This document shows, piece by piece, positions 9,317 to 18,229 of a stretch of DNA of 64,000 nucleotides. Source of the stretch: Geodermatophilus sp. DSM 45219 (lineage in GTDB: Bacteria > Actinomycetota > Actinomycetes > Mycobacteriales > Geodermatophilaceae); contig NZ_FNIQ01000001.1 of the NCBI RefSeq assembly GCF_900104025.1, positions 806,001-870,000 of the forward strand, written 5' to 3'. The notes under the pieces are model-generated. The model ran no database searches, was not told the DNA's origin, and saw only the letters and a program-made list of their open reading frames with translations. The stretch's first letter is position 1; each line of letters opens with the position of its first letter. Made by a program: the position numbers and the translations under genes.

Positions 9317-9535
9317 GTGCCCCGCAGGTTGTCCGCGCTCGTCGTCGCCGTGGTCGTCTCTGGGTTCGCCGTGCTGCTGTTGACCGGCGAGTACGCCAGC
9401 GACGGCCCGGTGCTGCTGGCCCTGGGCGAGGACCGTGGCGTCCACCTCGGCGACGTCTTCGTCCTCACCGGGTGGGCGCTGGCCCTGCTGGCCGTGGCCC
9501 GGCTGCTGGCGGCCGGGCGGCACGGCGACGGCTGA
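9317..9535 (+). CDS. Small two-TM membrane protein, unknown function
   Basis: 72 aa with two hydrophobic helices (LSALVVAVVVSGFAVLLL and VFVLTGWALALLAVARLL) joined by an acidic loop. Start at GTG 9317 or the adjacent GTG 9314; no strong ribosome site. The codon pattern has the high third-position GC of real genes. It follows the PP2C gene divergently and ends 6 bp before the convergent epimerase. I do not recognise a family. Confidence 0.5.
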   Translation: MPRRLSALVVAVVVSGFAVLLLTGEYASDGPVLLALGEDRGVHLGDVFVLTGWALALLAVARLLAAGRHGDG

Positions 9536-9541
9536 GCCCGG

Positions 9542-10540
9542 TCAGGCCTGCGCGCCCGGGTCCGGCCACGCCTCCGCCAGCCGGGCGAACCACGCGACCT
9601 CCTCGGCCAGCCCCCGGTCCAGGTCGACGGTGGGCCGGAAGCCGAGCTCCACGCGCACCCGCTCGACCCGGCAGAGCACGTCGCCGGCCCGTCTCCCCGG
9701 GAGGTGCCGCGGCGGCGGGGGCAGCACCCCCCGCTGCGCGGCCACGGCCCGCCGCACCCGGTCGGCCAGCGCCACCGTGCGCTCCGCCGTCCCGCTGCCG
9801 GCGTTGAGCAGCCGGAACCGCTCCCCCGCCGGCGAGACCGCGGGCGGGCTCGCCACGGCACGCAGCACCAGCCGCGCCGCGTCCTCCACGTGCAGGTAGT
9901 CGCGCAGCTCGGTGCCGTCGCCGGCGATCGTCGCCGGGATCCCGGCCAGGCCGGCCCGGATGAACGTCGGCACCGCCCACGGCGCGGTCTCCCCCGGCCC
10001 GTAGAGGGTGGTGAACCGGAGCACCGTGGCCTCCGGGCCACCGGCCGCGGCGGCGATCCGGAGCTGGTCCTCCAGCGCCAGCCGGGCCGCCGCCGCGGGG
10101 TCGTCGGGGGTCGGCCGCACCGACTCGTCCACCGGCGTGGCAGCGGCCCGCCCGTACACGGCCACCGAGCTGCCGAGGACCACGTGGCCCAGCCCGTCGC
10201 CGAGCGCGGCCAGCAGTTCCAGCGCCCCGGCCACGTCGACGGCGACGGCGTCCCGCGCGGTACCGGTCGCGGTGGGCTCCCCCGGCCCATCGGGCGCCGA
10301 CGCCAGGTGCACGAGCTGCTCGGTCCCCGCGGCCCGGCGCGCCACCCGGCGGGCCGCCTCCGGGCGCCACCACTCCGGCTCCTGGACCAGCTCGACGACG
10401 CCCTCGCGGATCGCCCGCCGCAGCGGCTCGCGCCACCCCGGGTCCGGGCCGACCACGGTGACGCGGCAGCCGGCGGTCAGCAGCCGGGGCACCAGGGCGG
10501 CGCCGAGGAAGCCGGTGCCGCCGGTCACCAGCACCGGCAT
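9542..10540 (-). CDS. NAD-dependent epimerase/dehydratase family protein lacking the YxxxK pair
   Basis: 332 aa extended-SDR protein. TGGTGFLG at residues 6-13 binds NAD(P); the VVLGSSVAVYGRA strand carries the usual Ser/Thr. Where the family has P-Y-x3-K, this protein has PAAAAR (residues 148-153), so catalytic Tyr and Lys are replaced by Ala and Arg. It may bind a nucleotide sugar or NAD without normal epimerase chemistry. The start is the ATG just before the Rossmann strand; an upstream in-frame GTG at 10609 would add 23 residues. A cell-envelope sugar role is inferred from the neighbours. Confidence 0.82.
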   Translation of the reverse strand: MPVLVTGGTGFLGAALVPRLLTAGCRVTVVGPDPGWREPLRRAIREGVVELVQEPEWWRPEAARRVARRAAGTEQLVHLASAPDGPGEPTATGTARDAVAVDVAGALELLAALGDGLGHVVLGSSVAVYGRAAATPVDESVRPTPDDPAAAARLALEDQLRIAAAAGGPEATVLRFTTLYGPGETAPWAVPTFIRAGLAGIPATIAGDGTELRDYLHVEDAARLVLRAVASPPAVSPAGERFRLLNAGSGTAERTVALADRVRRAVAAQRGVLPPPPRHLPGRRAGDVLCRVERVRVELGFRPTVDLDRGLAEEVAWFARLAEAWPDPGAQA

Positions 10541-10800
10541 GCCGCGCAGCCGTGCGCCGTCCGGGTCGGGTCCCCGCACCTGCCACCTCCCACGGCGCGC
10601 CCGGCGCACGCCCGTGGCTGCGGGACGTTAGGGCGGCGGGGGCTGCGACGGAACGGTCCGGTCCGCATCCGCGAGGGTCGACCCGCGTGCGCTGACCGCC
10701 CGTGCCCGTCCCGCGCCCCGGCGTGTCGCAGCCACCCGTCCGGGTGGCGCCGGCGCGCGCACCCCTCCAGCGGAACGGCGTGGGCGCCGATGGGGTGCGC

Positions 10801-11313
10801 ATGCCCATCGCGCACAACCCGCTCTCCGTGTCACTGCCGGTCTCGCTGCTGTTGCCGCCGGAGGACGACGTCACCAGCCTGCTGCCCGGGCCCAACTCGG
10901 TCTCGGCCCATCTCGCCGAGCGCCTGGCCGCCGTGGAGGCCGTCCCCGCGGCTCTCATGGTCGTGGGCCTGCTCCGGCGCGACGACACCTGGCCGATCGC
11001 GGTCAGCACGCTGGCCGCCGCCACCTCGGTGGTGGCCCGCTCGCTGCGCGGCGACGACTGGCTGGGCCGCTCCGGCCCCCACGAGTTCGCCGTGCTGCTG
11101 AGCGGCAGCGCCGAGGACGCCGAGGTCGCCGCCACTCGGGTGGCCGCCACCATCACCGGCCTGGGGATCTCCGGGCTCGCGGCCTGCGCCGGTGTCGCCG
11201 CGCTCGAGCCGGGCGCCACCGCCGCCGAGACGATGCGGCGCGCCGTCCTGTGCCTGCAGACCGCGCGCTCGCGCGGCGCGGGCGAGGTCATCCGCTACCG
11301 CGGCACCCGCTGA
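10801..11313 (+). CDS. Degenerate GGDEF-domain protein
   Basis: About 170 aa resembling a lone GGDEF domain. The expected active-site turn is SGPHEF at residues 91-96 instead of GGDEF, so metal/GTP-binding residues are lost and cyclic-di-GMP synthesis is unlikely. Hydrophobic strands LMVVGLLRR, FAVLLSG and a late AETMRRAVLCLQTARSRG helix fit the fold. The ATG at 10801 is used (GGGGTG upstream); the open frame reaches back to 10702. The stop codon is the first three bases of the large terminator hairpin. Confidence 0.6.
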   Translation: MPIAHNPLSVSLPVSLLLPPEDDVTSLLPGPNSVSAHLAERLAAVEAVPAALMVVGLLRRDDTWPIAVSTLAAATSVVARSLRGDDWLGRSGPHEFAVLLSGSAEDAEVAATRVAATITGLGISGLAACAGVAALEPGATAAETMRRAVLCLQTARSRGAGEVIRYRGTR

Positions 11314-11354
11314 GCCGACGGTCGTCCGCACCACGGCGGACGACCGTCGGCTCA
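11311..11354. terminator. Bidirectional 19-bp perfect hairpin
   Basis: Bases 11311-11329 are perfectly complementary to 11336-11354 around the six-base loop ACCACG. The left arm begins with the TGA stop of the GGDEF-like gene and the right arm ends with the TCA that is the stop of the minus-strand membrane-protein gene. One element therefore ends both convergent transcripts. There is no U-tract, as is common in actinobacteria. Confidence 0.85.
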
Positions 11355-11549
11355 GCCCCGTCTCCTCCTCCGGCGTCGCCAGGTCCGGAGCAGCAGCCAC
11401 GTCACGATCGCCAGCAGCGCGAGCCCGGTCAGCCAGCCGACCAGCTCCGGATCGCCACCGAGGCCGGTGGCCTCCCACGCCGTGTAGCCGATCGCGTACC
11501 CGAGGACGACGACCAGCAGCACCGGCACGGCGAGGACGAGGACCCCCAC
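11352..11549 (-). CDS. Small membrane protein at the end of the formate dehydrogenase operon
   Basis: 65 aa protein with two membrane helices (VLVLAVPVLLVVVLGYAIGY and VGWLTGLALLAIVTWLLL) and a very basic tail of consecutive arginines. GTG start with a perfect AAGGAGG four bases upstream, one of the best ribosome sites in the window. It follows the NrfD-like subunit by 46 bp and ends in the shared hairpin. An accessory or stabilising role for the membrane complex is inference; no family recognised. Confidence 0.72.
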   Translation of the reverse strand: MGVLVLAVPVLLVVVLGYAIGYTAWEATGLGGDPELVGWLTGLALLAIVTWLLLRTWRRRRRRRG

Positions 11550-11595
11550 GTGTCCTCCTTCGTCGCCGGCGCCCCTCCCGGACGCGACCGGGCAC

Positions 11596-12657
11596 TCAGC
11601 GGGTGACGGAGGGTGCGTGCCCGTTCTGCGCGGCCGCCTGCCCGGCCTCCCGCGCGGCCAGCCGCTCGCGCTGCGGGATGACGGTGTACTTCGGGTCCCG
11701 TGCGCTGGCCATGCCCGCCTCGTAGACGCCGAAGCGGGTGAGCAGCGACCCGGCCGCGAGCAGCGCACCGGCGAGGACCGCCCCCGCGCGCCGCCGTCCG
11801 GCGACGACGGTGAGCGCCGCGCCGGCCGCGGTGCAGGACTTCGCCGCGCGCAGCAGCGTCCCGGCCTTGCCCTCGTGGTACGGCTCGCTGACGATGCCGA
11901 ACTCGGTCTCGACCCGGTGCATGGCGGCCAGCTCGACCACCGCGCCGGTCACGGCCATCTTCCGCGAGGGCCCGGCCTCCTCGATCGGGCTGATCGCCAT
12001 CGTGATCCCCCCGCCGGCGGCCATCCCCGAGGCGCCGAAGACGAAGGGCAGCTCCTTGTGGGCGGCGTGCCACGACGGGACGGCGGTGTTGGAGAACAGC
12101 ACCCCGGTGTAGGTCGCCAGCGGAGCGCCGAACAGCGCGGCGACCACCCCGCCGAAGCGCTTGAGCCGGGGGAACCAGCCGAGCAGCTCCACCGCCGCCG
12201 TCGCCCCGGCCGCCGCGCTGAACGGCGCCAGGATGTACGAGCCGATCGACAGCGGGGACGTCGGCTTGAACACCCGCAGCATGTGCAGGAAGCGCTGCGG
12301 CCGGCCGAGGTCGTGGATGAGGAACACGACCGAGGCGATGGCCGCGCCACCGGAGACGTACCGCGAGTTGCGGGTGAGCGCCGGCCGGTCGGTGAGGTCG
12401 GCCAGCGCCGCCATGATCGACGACGAGCCCGCCGCGCCGCCGAGGAACAGGTACAGCGGCACGTCCGGCGTCTTCCACACCGGCGGCTTGATGATCGGCC
12501 GGCCGTAGTACGAGGTGAACTCGGCCTCCTCGACCATCAGCACCTCGCCGCGACGGCCCCCGCCGCCCCGGCGACGACGCCGCTTCTCGCGCTTCTGCGC
12601 CGGCGGCCCGTCCGCCCGCCGCCACCCCGCGCCCGGCGTGGTGATGCCCTCCGTCAC
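11596..12657 (-). CDS. nrfD: NrfD/PsrC-like membrane subunit of formate dehydrogenase
   Basis: 353 aa polytopic protein expected to pass electrons from the iron-sulfur subunit to menaquinone. A cytoplasmic N-terminus with a run of Lys/Arg (residues 20-37) precedes SYYGRPIIKPPVWKTPDVPL and LYLFLGGAAGSSSIMAALAD, the characteristic NrfD opening; further helices carry LIHDLGRPQRFLHMLRVFKP. The GTG start overlaps the stop of the beta subunit (GTGA) with GAGGAGG upstream. No heme-binding cytochrome b pattern is visible, so this replaces the FdnI type. Third gene of the fdh operon. Confidence 0.9.
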   Translation of the reverse strand: MTEGITTPGAGWRRADGPPAQKREKRRRRRGGGGRRGEVLMVEEAEFTSYYGRPIIKPPVWKTPDVPLYLFLGGAAGSSSIMAALADLTDRPALTRNSRYVSGGAAIASVVFLIHDLGRPQRFLHMLRVFKPTSPLSIGSYILAPFSAAAGATAAVELLGWFPRLKRFGGVVAALFGAPLATYTGVLFSNTAVPSWHAAHKELPFVFGASGMAAGGGITMAISPIEEAGPSRKMAVTGAVVELAAMHRVETEFGIVSEPYHEGKAGTLLRAAKSCTAAGAALTVVAGRRRAGAVLAGALLAAGSLLTRFGVYEAGMASARDPKYTVIPQRERLAAREAGQAAAQNGHAPSVTR

Positions 12658-13724
12658 CGAGGCCTCCTCGACCCGAGGACGGCCGACAGCGCGACCCCGA
12701 GGATCATCACCGCGGCCGCACCGGCGGACTTCCACATCGCGGGCAGGTCGCGGGTGGTGACGACCGGGTCCGGCGGCAGGCCGTAGACCTCCGGCTCGTC
12801 GAGCAGCAGGAAGAACGCCCCGGCGCCGCCGACGCCGTCGTCCTCGTCCCGCCCGTAGAGCCGGGCGGTCTCCACGCCCTGCGCCTTCAGCGTGGCCAGC
12901 CGCGCGTCGGCGCGGGCCTGCAGCTCGTCGAGGTTGCCGAACTGGATCGACTGCGTCGGGCAGGCGGTCGCGCACGCCGGCTGCAGACCGTCGGTCAGCC
13001 GGTCGTAGCACATCGTGCACTTGAAGACCCGGCCGTCGTCCTTGCGCTGCTCGATGACGCCGTACGGGCAGGCCGGCACGCAGTAGCCGCAGCCGTTGCA
13101 GATGTCGCCCTGGACGACGACCGTGCCGAACTCGGTGCGGAACAGCGCGCCGGTCGGGCAGACGTCGAGGCAGCCGGCGTGCGTGCAGTGCTTGCACACG
13201 TCGGAGCTCATCAGCCAGCGGATCTGCTTGTCCGACCCCGACTGCCCGGTCTGCGGGTCGAACTCGCTCAGCGCTTCGGCGTTGAGCACGCTGGACTGCT
13301 GCGCCGTCGCCAGGCTGTCGTCGTTCGGACCGTCGGTGACCGAGCGGCCGCTGTCCTGGCGGTCGTCACCGGGCCGGCCGAACGTCGGCATCGGCAGGTC
13401 GACGGTGCGGGTCTGCTCGATGAACGCCACGTGCCGCCAGGAGTTGGCCCCCAGCTGGCCGGTGTTGTCGTAGGACATCCCGGACAGCCCCATGGCGTCG
13501 CGCACGCCGTGCGCGTCGTCCATCGGCAGGGTGTTCCACTCCTTGCACGCCACCTCGCAGGCCTTGCAGCCGATGCACACCGAGGTGTCGGTGAAGAAGC
13601 CCACCCGCGCCGGGTGGTCCTCCTCGTAGCCGGCCTCCCCCTGCACGTCGGGCAGCGGCCCGAACAACCGGTTGTCGGGGTCCCGCCCGGTGAAGGCCGG
13701 GCTCGCCGAGCTGATCGAGGTCAC
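12654..13724 (-). CDS. Formate dehydrogenase beta subunit (four 4Fe-4S clusters)
   Basis: 356 aa ferredoxin-like electron-transfer subunit. Sixteen cysteines form four cluster motifs: C50/53/56/60, C177/180/185/189, C209/212/215/219 and C236/239/251/255, with an insertion of about 80 residues after the first. A single hydrophobic helix near residues 335-353 anchors it, as in FdnH/FdoH. GTG start with GAGGAGG upstream, 25 bp after fdhA; 4-nt overlap with the NrfD gene. It carries electrons from the Mo/W-Sec site to the membrane subunit. Confidence 0.95.
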   Translation of the reverse strand: MTSISSASPAFTGRDPDNRLFGPLPDVQGEAGYEEDHPARVGFFTDTSVCIGCKACEVACKEWNTLPMDDAHGVRDAMGLSGMSYDNTGQLGANSWRHVAFIEQTRTVDLPMPTFGRPGDDRQDSGRSVTDGPNDDSLATAQQSSVLNAEALSEFDPQTGQSGSDKQIRWLMSSDVCKHCTHAGCLDVCPTGALFRTEFGTVVVQGDICNGCGYCVPACPYGVIEQRKDDGRVFKCTMCYDRLTDGLQPACATACPTQSIQFGNLDELQARADARLATLKAQGVETARLYGRDEDDGVGGAGAFFLLLDEPEVYGLPPDPVVTTRDLPAMWKSAGAAAVMILGVALSAVLGSRRPR

Positions 13725-13749
13725 GCCGGCCTCCTCTCGTCCGATCCGG

Positions 13750-16700
13750 TCACAGGGTCGATCCCTCGCCGGCGTCGGCGGCGACCGGGTCGCGGCCGTT
13801 CACCCCGACCCGCCCCGAGGGCACACCGGCGCGCTGCCGGTAGGCCTCCACGAAGTCGATGAGCTCGGGGCCGCGCGGGCGCCGTCCCGGCCGGATGTCG
13901 GCGGTGCTGACCTTGTCCTCCTGGATGTGGGTGTTCGGGTCGAGCACGATCCCGAGCAGGTCGTTGGCCCCGTCACCGGTCGAGAGACCGCTGTAGGACC
14001 AGTGGTAGGGCATCCCGATCTGGTGCACGACCTGGCCGTCGCGCAGCCTGATCGGCCGGATCCGCTCGGTGACGAGCACCTTCGCCTCGATCGCCGTCCG
14101 CGAGCTGACCAGCGTGGCGTACTCACCGTTGGTCAGGCCGCGCAGCTCGGCGAGCTCCGGGCTGACCTCGACGAAGAACTCCGGCTGGAGCTCGGACAGG
14201 TAGGGCAGCGTGCGGCTCATCCCGCCGGCCGTGTGGTGCTCGGTGAGCCGGTAGGTGGTCACCTGGAACGGGAAGACGTCGGACATCGGCGGGTTCTCCC
14301 GGTTCCACGGGCCCTCGATGCGCTCGAGCGTCGGGTTCGCCTGCTGCTTGTACAGCGCGTTCTCGACGACGGACTCCGCCGGCTCGTAGTGCGTCGGCAG
14401 CGGGCCGTCGACCACCCCGGCGGGCGCGAACAGCCACGCCTTGCCGTCGCCCTGCATGACGAACGGGTCCGCGCCTCCGATCGCGTCCTGCGCCCGGGCG
14501 CCCTCCGGCGGCACGTAGTCAGGACGCTTGGTCGCCTCGAAGTCGGGGTTGTCCAGGCCGGTCCAGCGACCGGCCTCCTCGTCCCACCAGACGTACTTCT
14601 TGCGCTCGCTCCACGGCTTGCCGTCCGGGTCGGCCGAGGCGCGGTTGTAGAGGATGCGCCGGTTGTACGGCCAGGCCCATCCCCACTCGGCGGCCACCGG
14701 GCCCTGCTCGCGGCCGGGCTTGCGCCGGGCGGCCTGGTTCACCTCGTCGGCGTAGACGCCGGAGTAGATCCAGCAGCCGCACGACGTCGAGCCGTTGTCC
14801 TTCAGCTCCAGGTAGCCGGACACCGCGCGCCCGTCCGGGCCGGTGCCGTTGATCTCCCGCAGGATCGCGTCCGCGCTCGGCTCCTGGTCGGGCCCGTGGG
14901 TCGGGTAGTCCCAGGTCAGGTCGAGCAGCGGGCGGTCCCGCGGGTCGGTGGAGCCGGCCAGCCGCTCGCGCAGGATGCGACCGAGGTGGAAGTAGAACCA
15001 CAGGTCGCTCGTGGCGTCACCCGGCGGCTCGACCGCCTTGTGCCGCCACTGCAGCAGCCGCTGCGTCTGGGTGAAGGTCCCCTCCTTCTCCGCGTGCGAG
15101 GCCGCCGGCACGAAGAAGACCTCGGTGCCGATCGTCTCGGGCGCCAGCTCCCCGGTCTCGATCTCCGGGGACTCCTTCCAGAAGGTCGCCGACTCGATCA
15201 TCTGCAGGTCGCGGACGACCAGCCAGTCCAGGTTGGCCAGCCCGAACCGGTTCATCCGCCCGTTGGGGTGGCCGACCGTCGGGTTCTCACCGACCAGGAA
15301 GTAGCCGGAGACCTTGCCCTTGATCATGTCGGCGATCGTGCGGTACGAGCTGTGGTCGCCGTCGATCTTCGGGAGGTAGTCGAACGCGAAGTCGTTCTCC
15401 GGCGTCGCGGCGTCCCCCCACCAGGCCTTGAGCAGGCTGGTCATGTAGGCGCGCTTGTTGCCCCAGAAGCCGCCCTTGCCGGCCGCGTCGGCGCAGTACT
15501 CGTCCAGCGACCCGTGCTGCAGCGCGTGCGGCATGGGCAGGTAGCCCGGCAGCAGGTTGTACAGCGTCGGGACGTCGGTCGAGCCCTGGATGCTCGCGTG
15601 CCCGCGCAGCGCGAGGATCCCGCCGCCGGGACGGCCGATGTTGCCCAGCAGCGTCTGCAGGATCGAGCAGGTGCGGATGTACTGCGCACCGACGCTGTGC
15701 TGCGTCCAGCCCACCGAGTACACCCACGCCGTCGTCCGCTCGCGGCCGCTGTTCTCGGTCACCCAGCGGGCGACCTGCAGGAACACCTCCGGCTCGATGC
15801 CGCAGACCTCGGCCACCATCTCCGGGGTGTAGCGGTCGAAGTGCCGCTTGAGGACCTGGAACACCGACCGCGGGTGCTGCAGCGTCTCGTCGCGCTTCGG
15901 CTTGGCCGCGATCGGCGGGCCGCCGCTGCCGGCCGCCTGGGCCTTGTCGGTCTTCTTGATCTCCGGGTCCTGCTCCTTGCGGTCCTGCTCCGCGGCCCCG
16001 GCCGGGTCGTCGGAGCCCGAGTGCGGCGGCTCCTCGGGCTCGTACTGCCAGCTGGCCTCGTCGTAGGTGTTGCTCTCCGGGTCGAAGCCGGAGAACAGGC
16101 CGTCGAGGTCCTCGGAGTCGACGAACTGCTCGCTCACCAGCGCCGCGGCGTTGGTGTAGGCGACGACGTACTCCTTGAAGTACAGGTCGTTGTCGAGCAC
16201 GTACCGGATGAGGCCGCCGAGGAAGGCGATGTCCGTGCCGATCCGCAGCGGGACGTGCAGGTCGGCGATCGCGCTGGTGCGGGTGAACCGCGGGTCGATG
16301 TGGATCACCTTGGCGCCGCGCGCCTTGGCCTCACTCACCCACTGGAAACCCACCGGGTGGCACTCGGCCATGTTCGAACCCTCGATGACGATGCAGTCGG
16401 AGTTCGCGAGGTCTTCCTGGAAGTTCGTGGCGCCGCCACGACCGAACGAGGCACCCAGACCGGGCACCGTGGCGGAGTGCTATATGCGGGCCTGGTTCTC
16501 GATCTGGATCGCGCCCAGGGCGCTGTAGAGCTTCTTCATGAGGTAGTTCTCCTCGTTGTCGAGGGTCGCCCCTCCGAGGCTCGCAATCCCCATGGTGCGG
16601 TTGACGCGCTTGCCGTCGTTCTCGTCCTGCCAGCCCTTGCGGCGGGCCTCGAGCACGCGGTCGGCGATCATCTCCATCGCCGTGTCCAGCTCGAGGTCCT

Positions 16701-17040
16701 CCCACTCGGTCCCGAAGGGGCGGCGGTACTTCACCGTCGTCACCCGGGTGGGGCTGGTGACCAGCTGCTTGCTGGCGCTGCCCTTGGGGCACAGCCGGCC
16801 GCGGCTGATCGGCGAGTCCGGGTCGCCCTCGATCTGGACGATCTGCTCGTCCTTGACGTAGATCCGCTGCCCACACCCCACCGCGCAGTACGGGCACACG
16901 CTCTGCACGACGCGGTCGGCGGTGGCCGTGCGGCTCACCACGTTCTCCGTCGCCTTGCTGCGCGCGGCCGCGCCGCGTCCGAGGGGGTCGGGGCCGGTCA
17001 GCTGCCGGAACACCGGCCACGCGTCGAGCCAGGTCTTCAC
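13750..17040 (-). CDS. fdhA: Formate dehydrogenase alpha subunit, selenoprotein with UAG-encoded Sec187
   Basis: Molybdopterin (Mo/W-bisMGD) oxidoreductase oxidising formate to CO2. 1096 aa if the in-frame TAG at 16480-16482 is read. Cys49/52/56/84 bind the 4Fe-4S cluster (CPYCAVGC...LCPKGS). The active-site block reads NQARI-[TAG]-HSATVPGLG; relatives have Cys or Sec at this spot. The frame continues without change through SNMAECHPVGFQW and KVIHIDPRFT to the TGA at 13750. No Tat signal is visible, suggesting a cytoplasmic site. A charged insertion of about 80 residues follows the first domain. Start is GTG 17040; an ATG at 17103 is possible. First gene of the operon. Read as two ORFs, it would be wrongly called broken. 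Confidence 0.93.
16433..16475 (-). promoter_or_regulatory. Predicted SECIS element of fdhA
   Basis: In the mRNA, GGUGCCC pairs with GGGUGCC (five Watson-Crick pairs and two G-U) to close the loop GGUCU, bases 16461-16457. A lower stem CCGCCAC/GUGGCGG (16475-16469 with 16439-16433) is perfect over 7 bp, leaving a 10-nt bulge on the 3' side. The loop starts 18 nt after the UAG. GGUCU is also the apical loop I recall for Escherichia coli fdhF. The element lies wholly within coding sequence, as bacterial SECIS elements do. Confidence 0.8.
16480..16482 (-). other. UAG selenocysteine codon in fdhA
   Basis: The codon is TAG on the coding strand, preceded by ATA (a very rare Ile codon at this GC content) and followed by CAC (the conserved His). 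In bacterial formate dehydrogenases this residue ligates the metal and is Sec (UGA) or Cys. UAG here, with a SECIS-like hairpin directly downstream, indicates recoding rather than termination. Confidence 0.88.
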
Positions 17041-17151
17041 ACCGGCAACTCTGCCACTCTCCTGCCGCTCCGGCTCCGTGGGACCCGCCGCAACCAGGGG
17101 CAACCGGCCGTTCCCGTTTCCGTTCCGTGACCTGACGGCCGTCGTCGCGCC

Positions 17152-17221
17152 GTGATCACGGGCTCGTTGCCGGCGTTCCCGGCGCGTCGTCCCGTGTCGC
17201 CCGCAACGAGCCCATGATCAC
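17152..17221. repeat. 70-bp palindromic element, copy A
   Basis: Arms of 19 nt (GTGATCACGGGCTCGTTGC and GCAACGAGCCCATGATCAC, one mismatch) enclose a 32-nt centre. A second 70-bp copy lies at 18230-18299; the two bracket the DUF559-type gene. Outer ends (GTGATCAC/ATGATCAC) and part of the centre (GTCGTC, CGTGTC) are shared. Confidence 0.8.
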
Positions 17222-17268
17222 CTCGGAGTCGCGGGCGGGCGGGTGGTCGCGGGGTCGCCGGCGACGCG

Positions 17269-18138
17269 TCAGGGACGCCAGCCGCGGCTGATCAGCGCCC
17301 GCCTCGTGCGCTCGACCACGACGACCGGGCCGCCCAGGTGCCGCGCGGCGAAGCGGAGGACCAGCCACCCGTCGGCGGCCATCAGCGAGTAGCGGTCGAC
17401 GTCGCGGCCGAACTGGCCGGGGCCTGCGTGCTGGCGCCCGTCGTACTCCAGCGCCACCTCCCACTCCGGGTAGCCGAGGTCGGCGTGCACGACCGCGCGC
17501 CCCCACCGGTCGCACACCGGCACCTGCACCTGCGGGTCGGGCAGGTCGCTGGTCACCAGCCAGTGGCGGACGAGGCTCTCCGGCCGGGAGGCCGCCCGCC
17601 CGTCGAGCCGCGGGGCGCACTCACGGGCCCGGACGACGCCCCGCACACGGTCGGCGCGCTCCAGCCGCCGGGCGAGTGATCCGGCGTCCATCTCCCCCGC
17701 GCGCAGCAGTGCGTCGCCGACCGCGACGAGTTCCGCGGGCGGCAGCCGGGCGGCGAGGTCGAGGAACGTCTGAGGGCCGGACGTCAGCGGCAGCCCGCCG
17801 GTCACCACGACGTCCTCTTCCGCCAACAGCCGCTCGTGGACAGTGACCCCGGCCCGCCGGGGCAGCTGCCGCCGGGAGGGGACGACGACGTGGACGGTCG
17901 GCGGCTCGTCGATCGGCGCGCCGTACAGCCGCGCCGCCGTCCCCAGCCCGAAGGCGACGTCACCGGGGAGGACCAGCCGCCAGGCGCGGCAGCGGGTGGT
18001 CAGCTCGGGCTCGACGGCGGAGGAGAGGTACAGGCCGCGCCCCATGCGGACGCCGTCCTGAGCGATCTGCCGGCGGGTCGCGCCGAGATCGCGCGCCCCG
18101 GTCCAGGTGTAGGCGGTGCCCAGCTCGATGTCCGTCAC
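17269..18138 (-). CDS. DUF559/AbiEi-like protein (Vsr-fold endonuclease-like C-terminus)
   Basis: About 289 aa. The N-terminal part (YTWTGARDLGATRRQIAQDG, then MGRGLYL) looks like the winged-helix of AbiEi-type antitoxin relatives. The C-terminal part (ADLGYPEWEVALEYDGRQHA, then RDVDRYSLMAADGWLVLRF) matches DUF559, whose fold is that of Vsr-type endonucleases, with E and D/H residues suited to metal binding. GTG 18138 is chosen as start; an ATG at 18237 sits inside the flanking palindrome. The gene is isolated between two 70-bp palindromes, divergent from the MBL operon. Its biological role is not established. Confidence 0.75.
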   Translation of the reverse strand: MTDIELGTAYTWTGARDLGATRRQIAQDGVRMGRGLYLSSAVEPELTTRCRAWRLVLPGDVAFGLGTAARLYGAPIDEPPTVHVVVPSRRQLPRRAGVTVHERLLAEEDVVVTGGLPLTSGPQTFLDLAARLPPAELVAVGDALLRAGEMDAGSLARRLERADRVRGVVRARECAPRLDGRAASRPESLVRHWLVTSDLPDPQVQVPVCDRWGRAVVHADLGYPEWEVALEYDGRQHAGPGQFGRDVDRYSLMAADGWLVLRFAARHLGGPVVVVERTRRALISRGWRP

Positions 18139-18229
18139 ACCGACACCGTCGGGGTCGGTCGGCCGCGGTGGCGCCGGCGGCAGGGACGTGTGGACGGGCC
18201 GCACCGCTGTGGACGCCACCCCCTCCGCC

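Noticed and set aside
13750..17040. Calling fdhA a pseudogene or two genes split at 16480
   Set aside because: Frame, codon usage and family motifs continue without change across the TAG; the TAG lies on the Sec/Cys residue, a SECIS-like hairpin follows, and a second gene shows the same thing.
13672..17130. A very long plus-strand ORF antisense to fdhA
   Set aside because: Such ORFs arise on the opposite strand of high-GC genes from codon bias. It has no motif, and the true gene on the other strand is unmistakable. Similar antisense frames across the window were dropped for the same reason.
17041..17268. selC (tRNA-Sec) or other tRNA genes in the gaps near fdhA and the UGSC gene
   Set aside because: I looked for a long extra-arm fold, CUA anticodon and T-arm consensus in the intergenic gaps and found none. 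The Sec machinery genes must lie outside the window.
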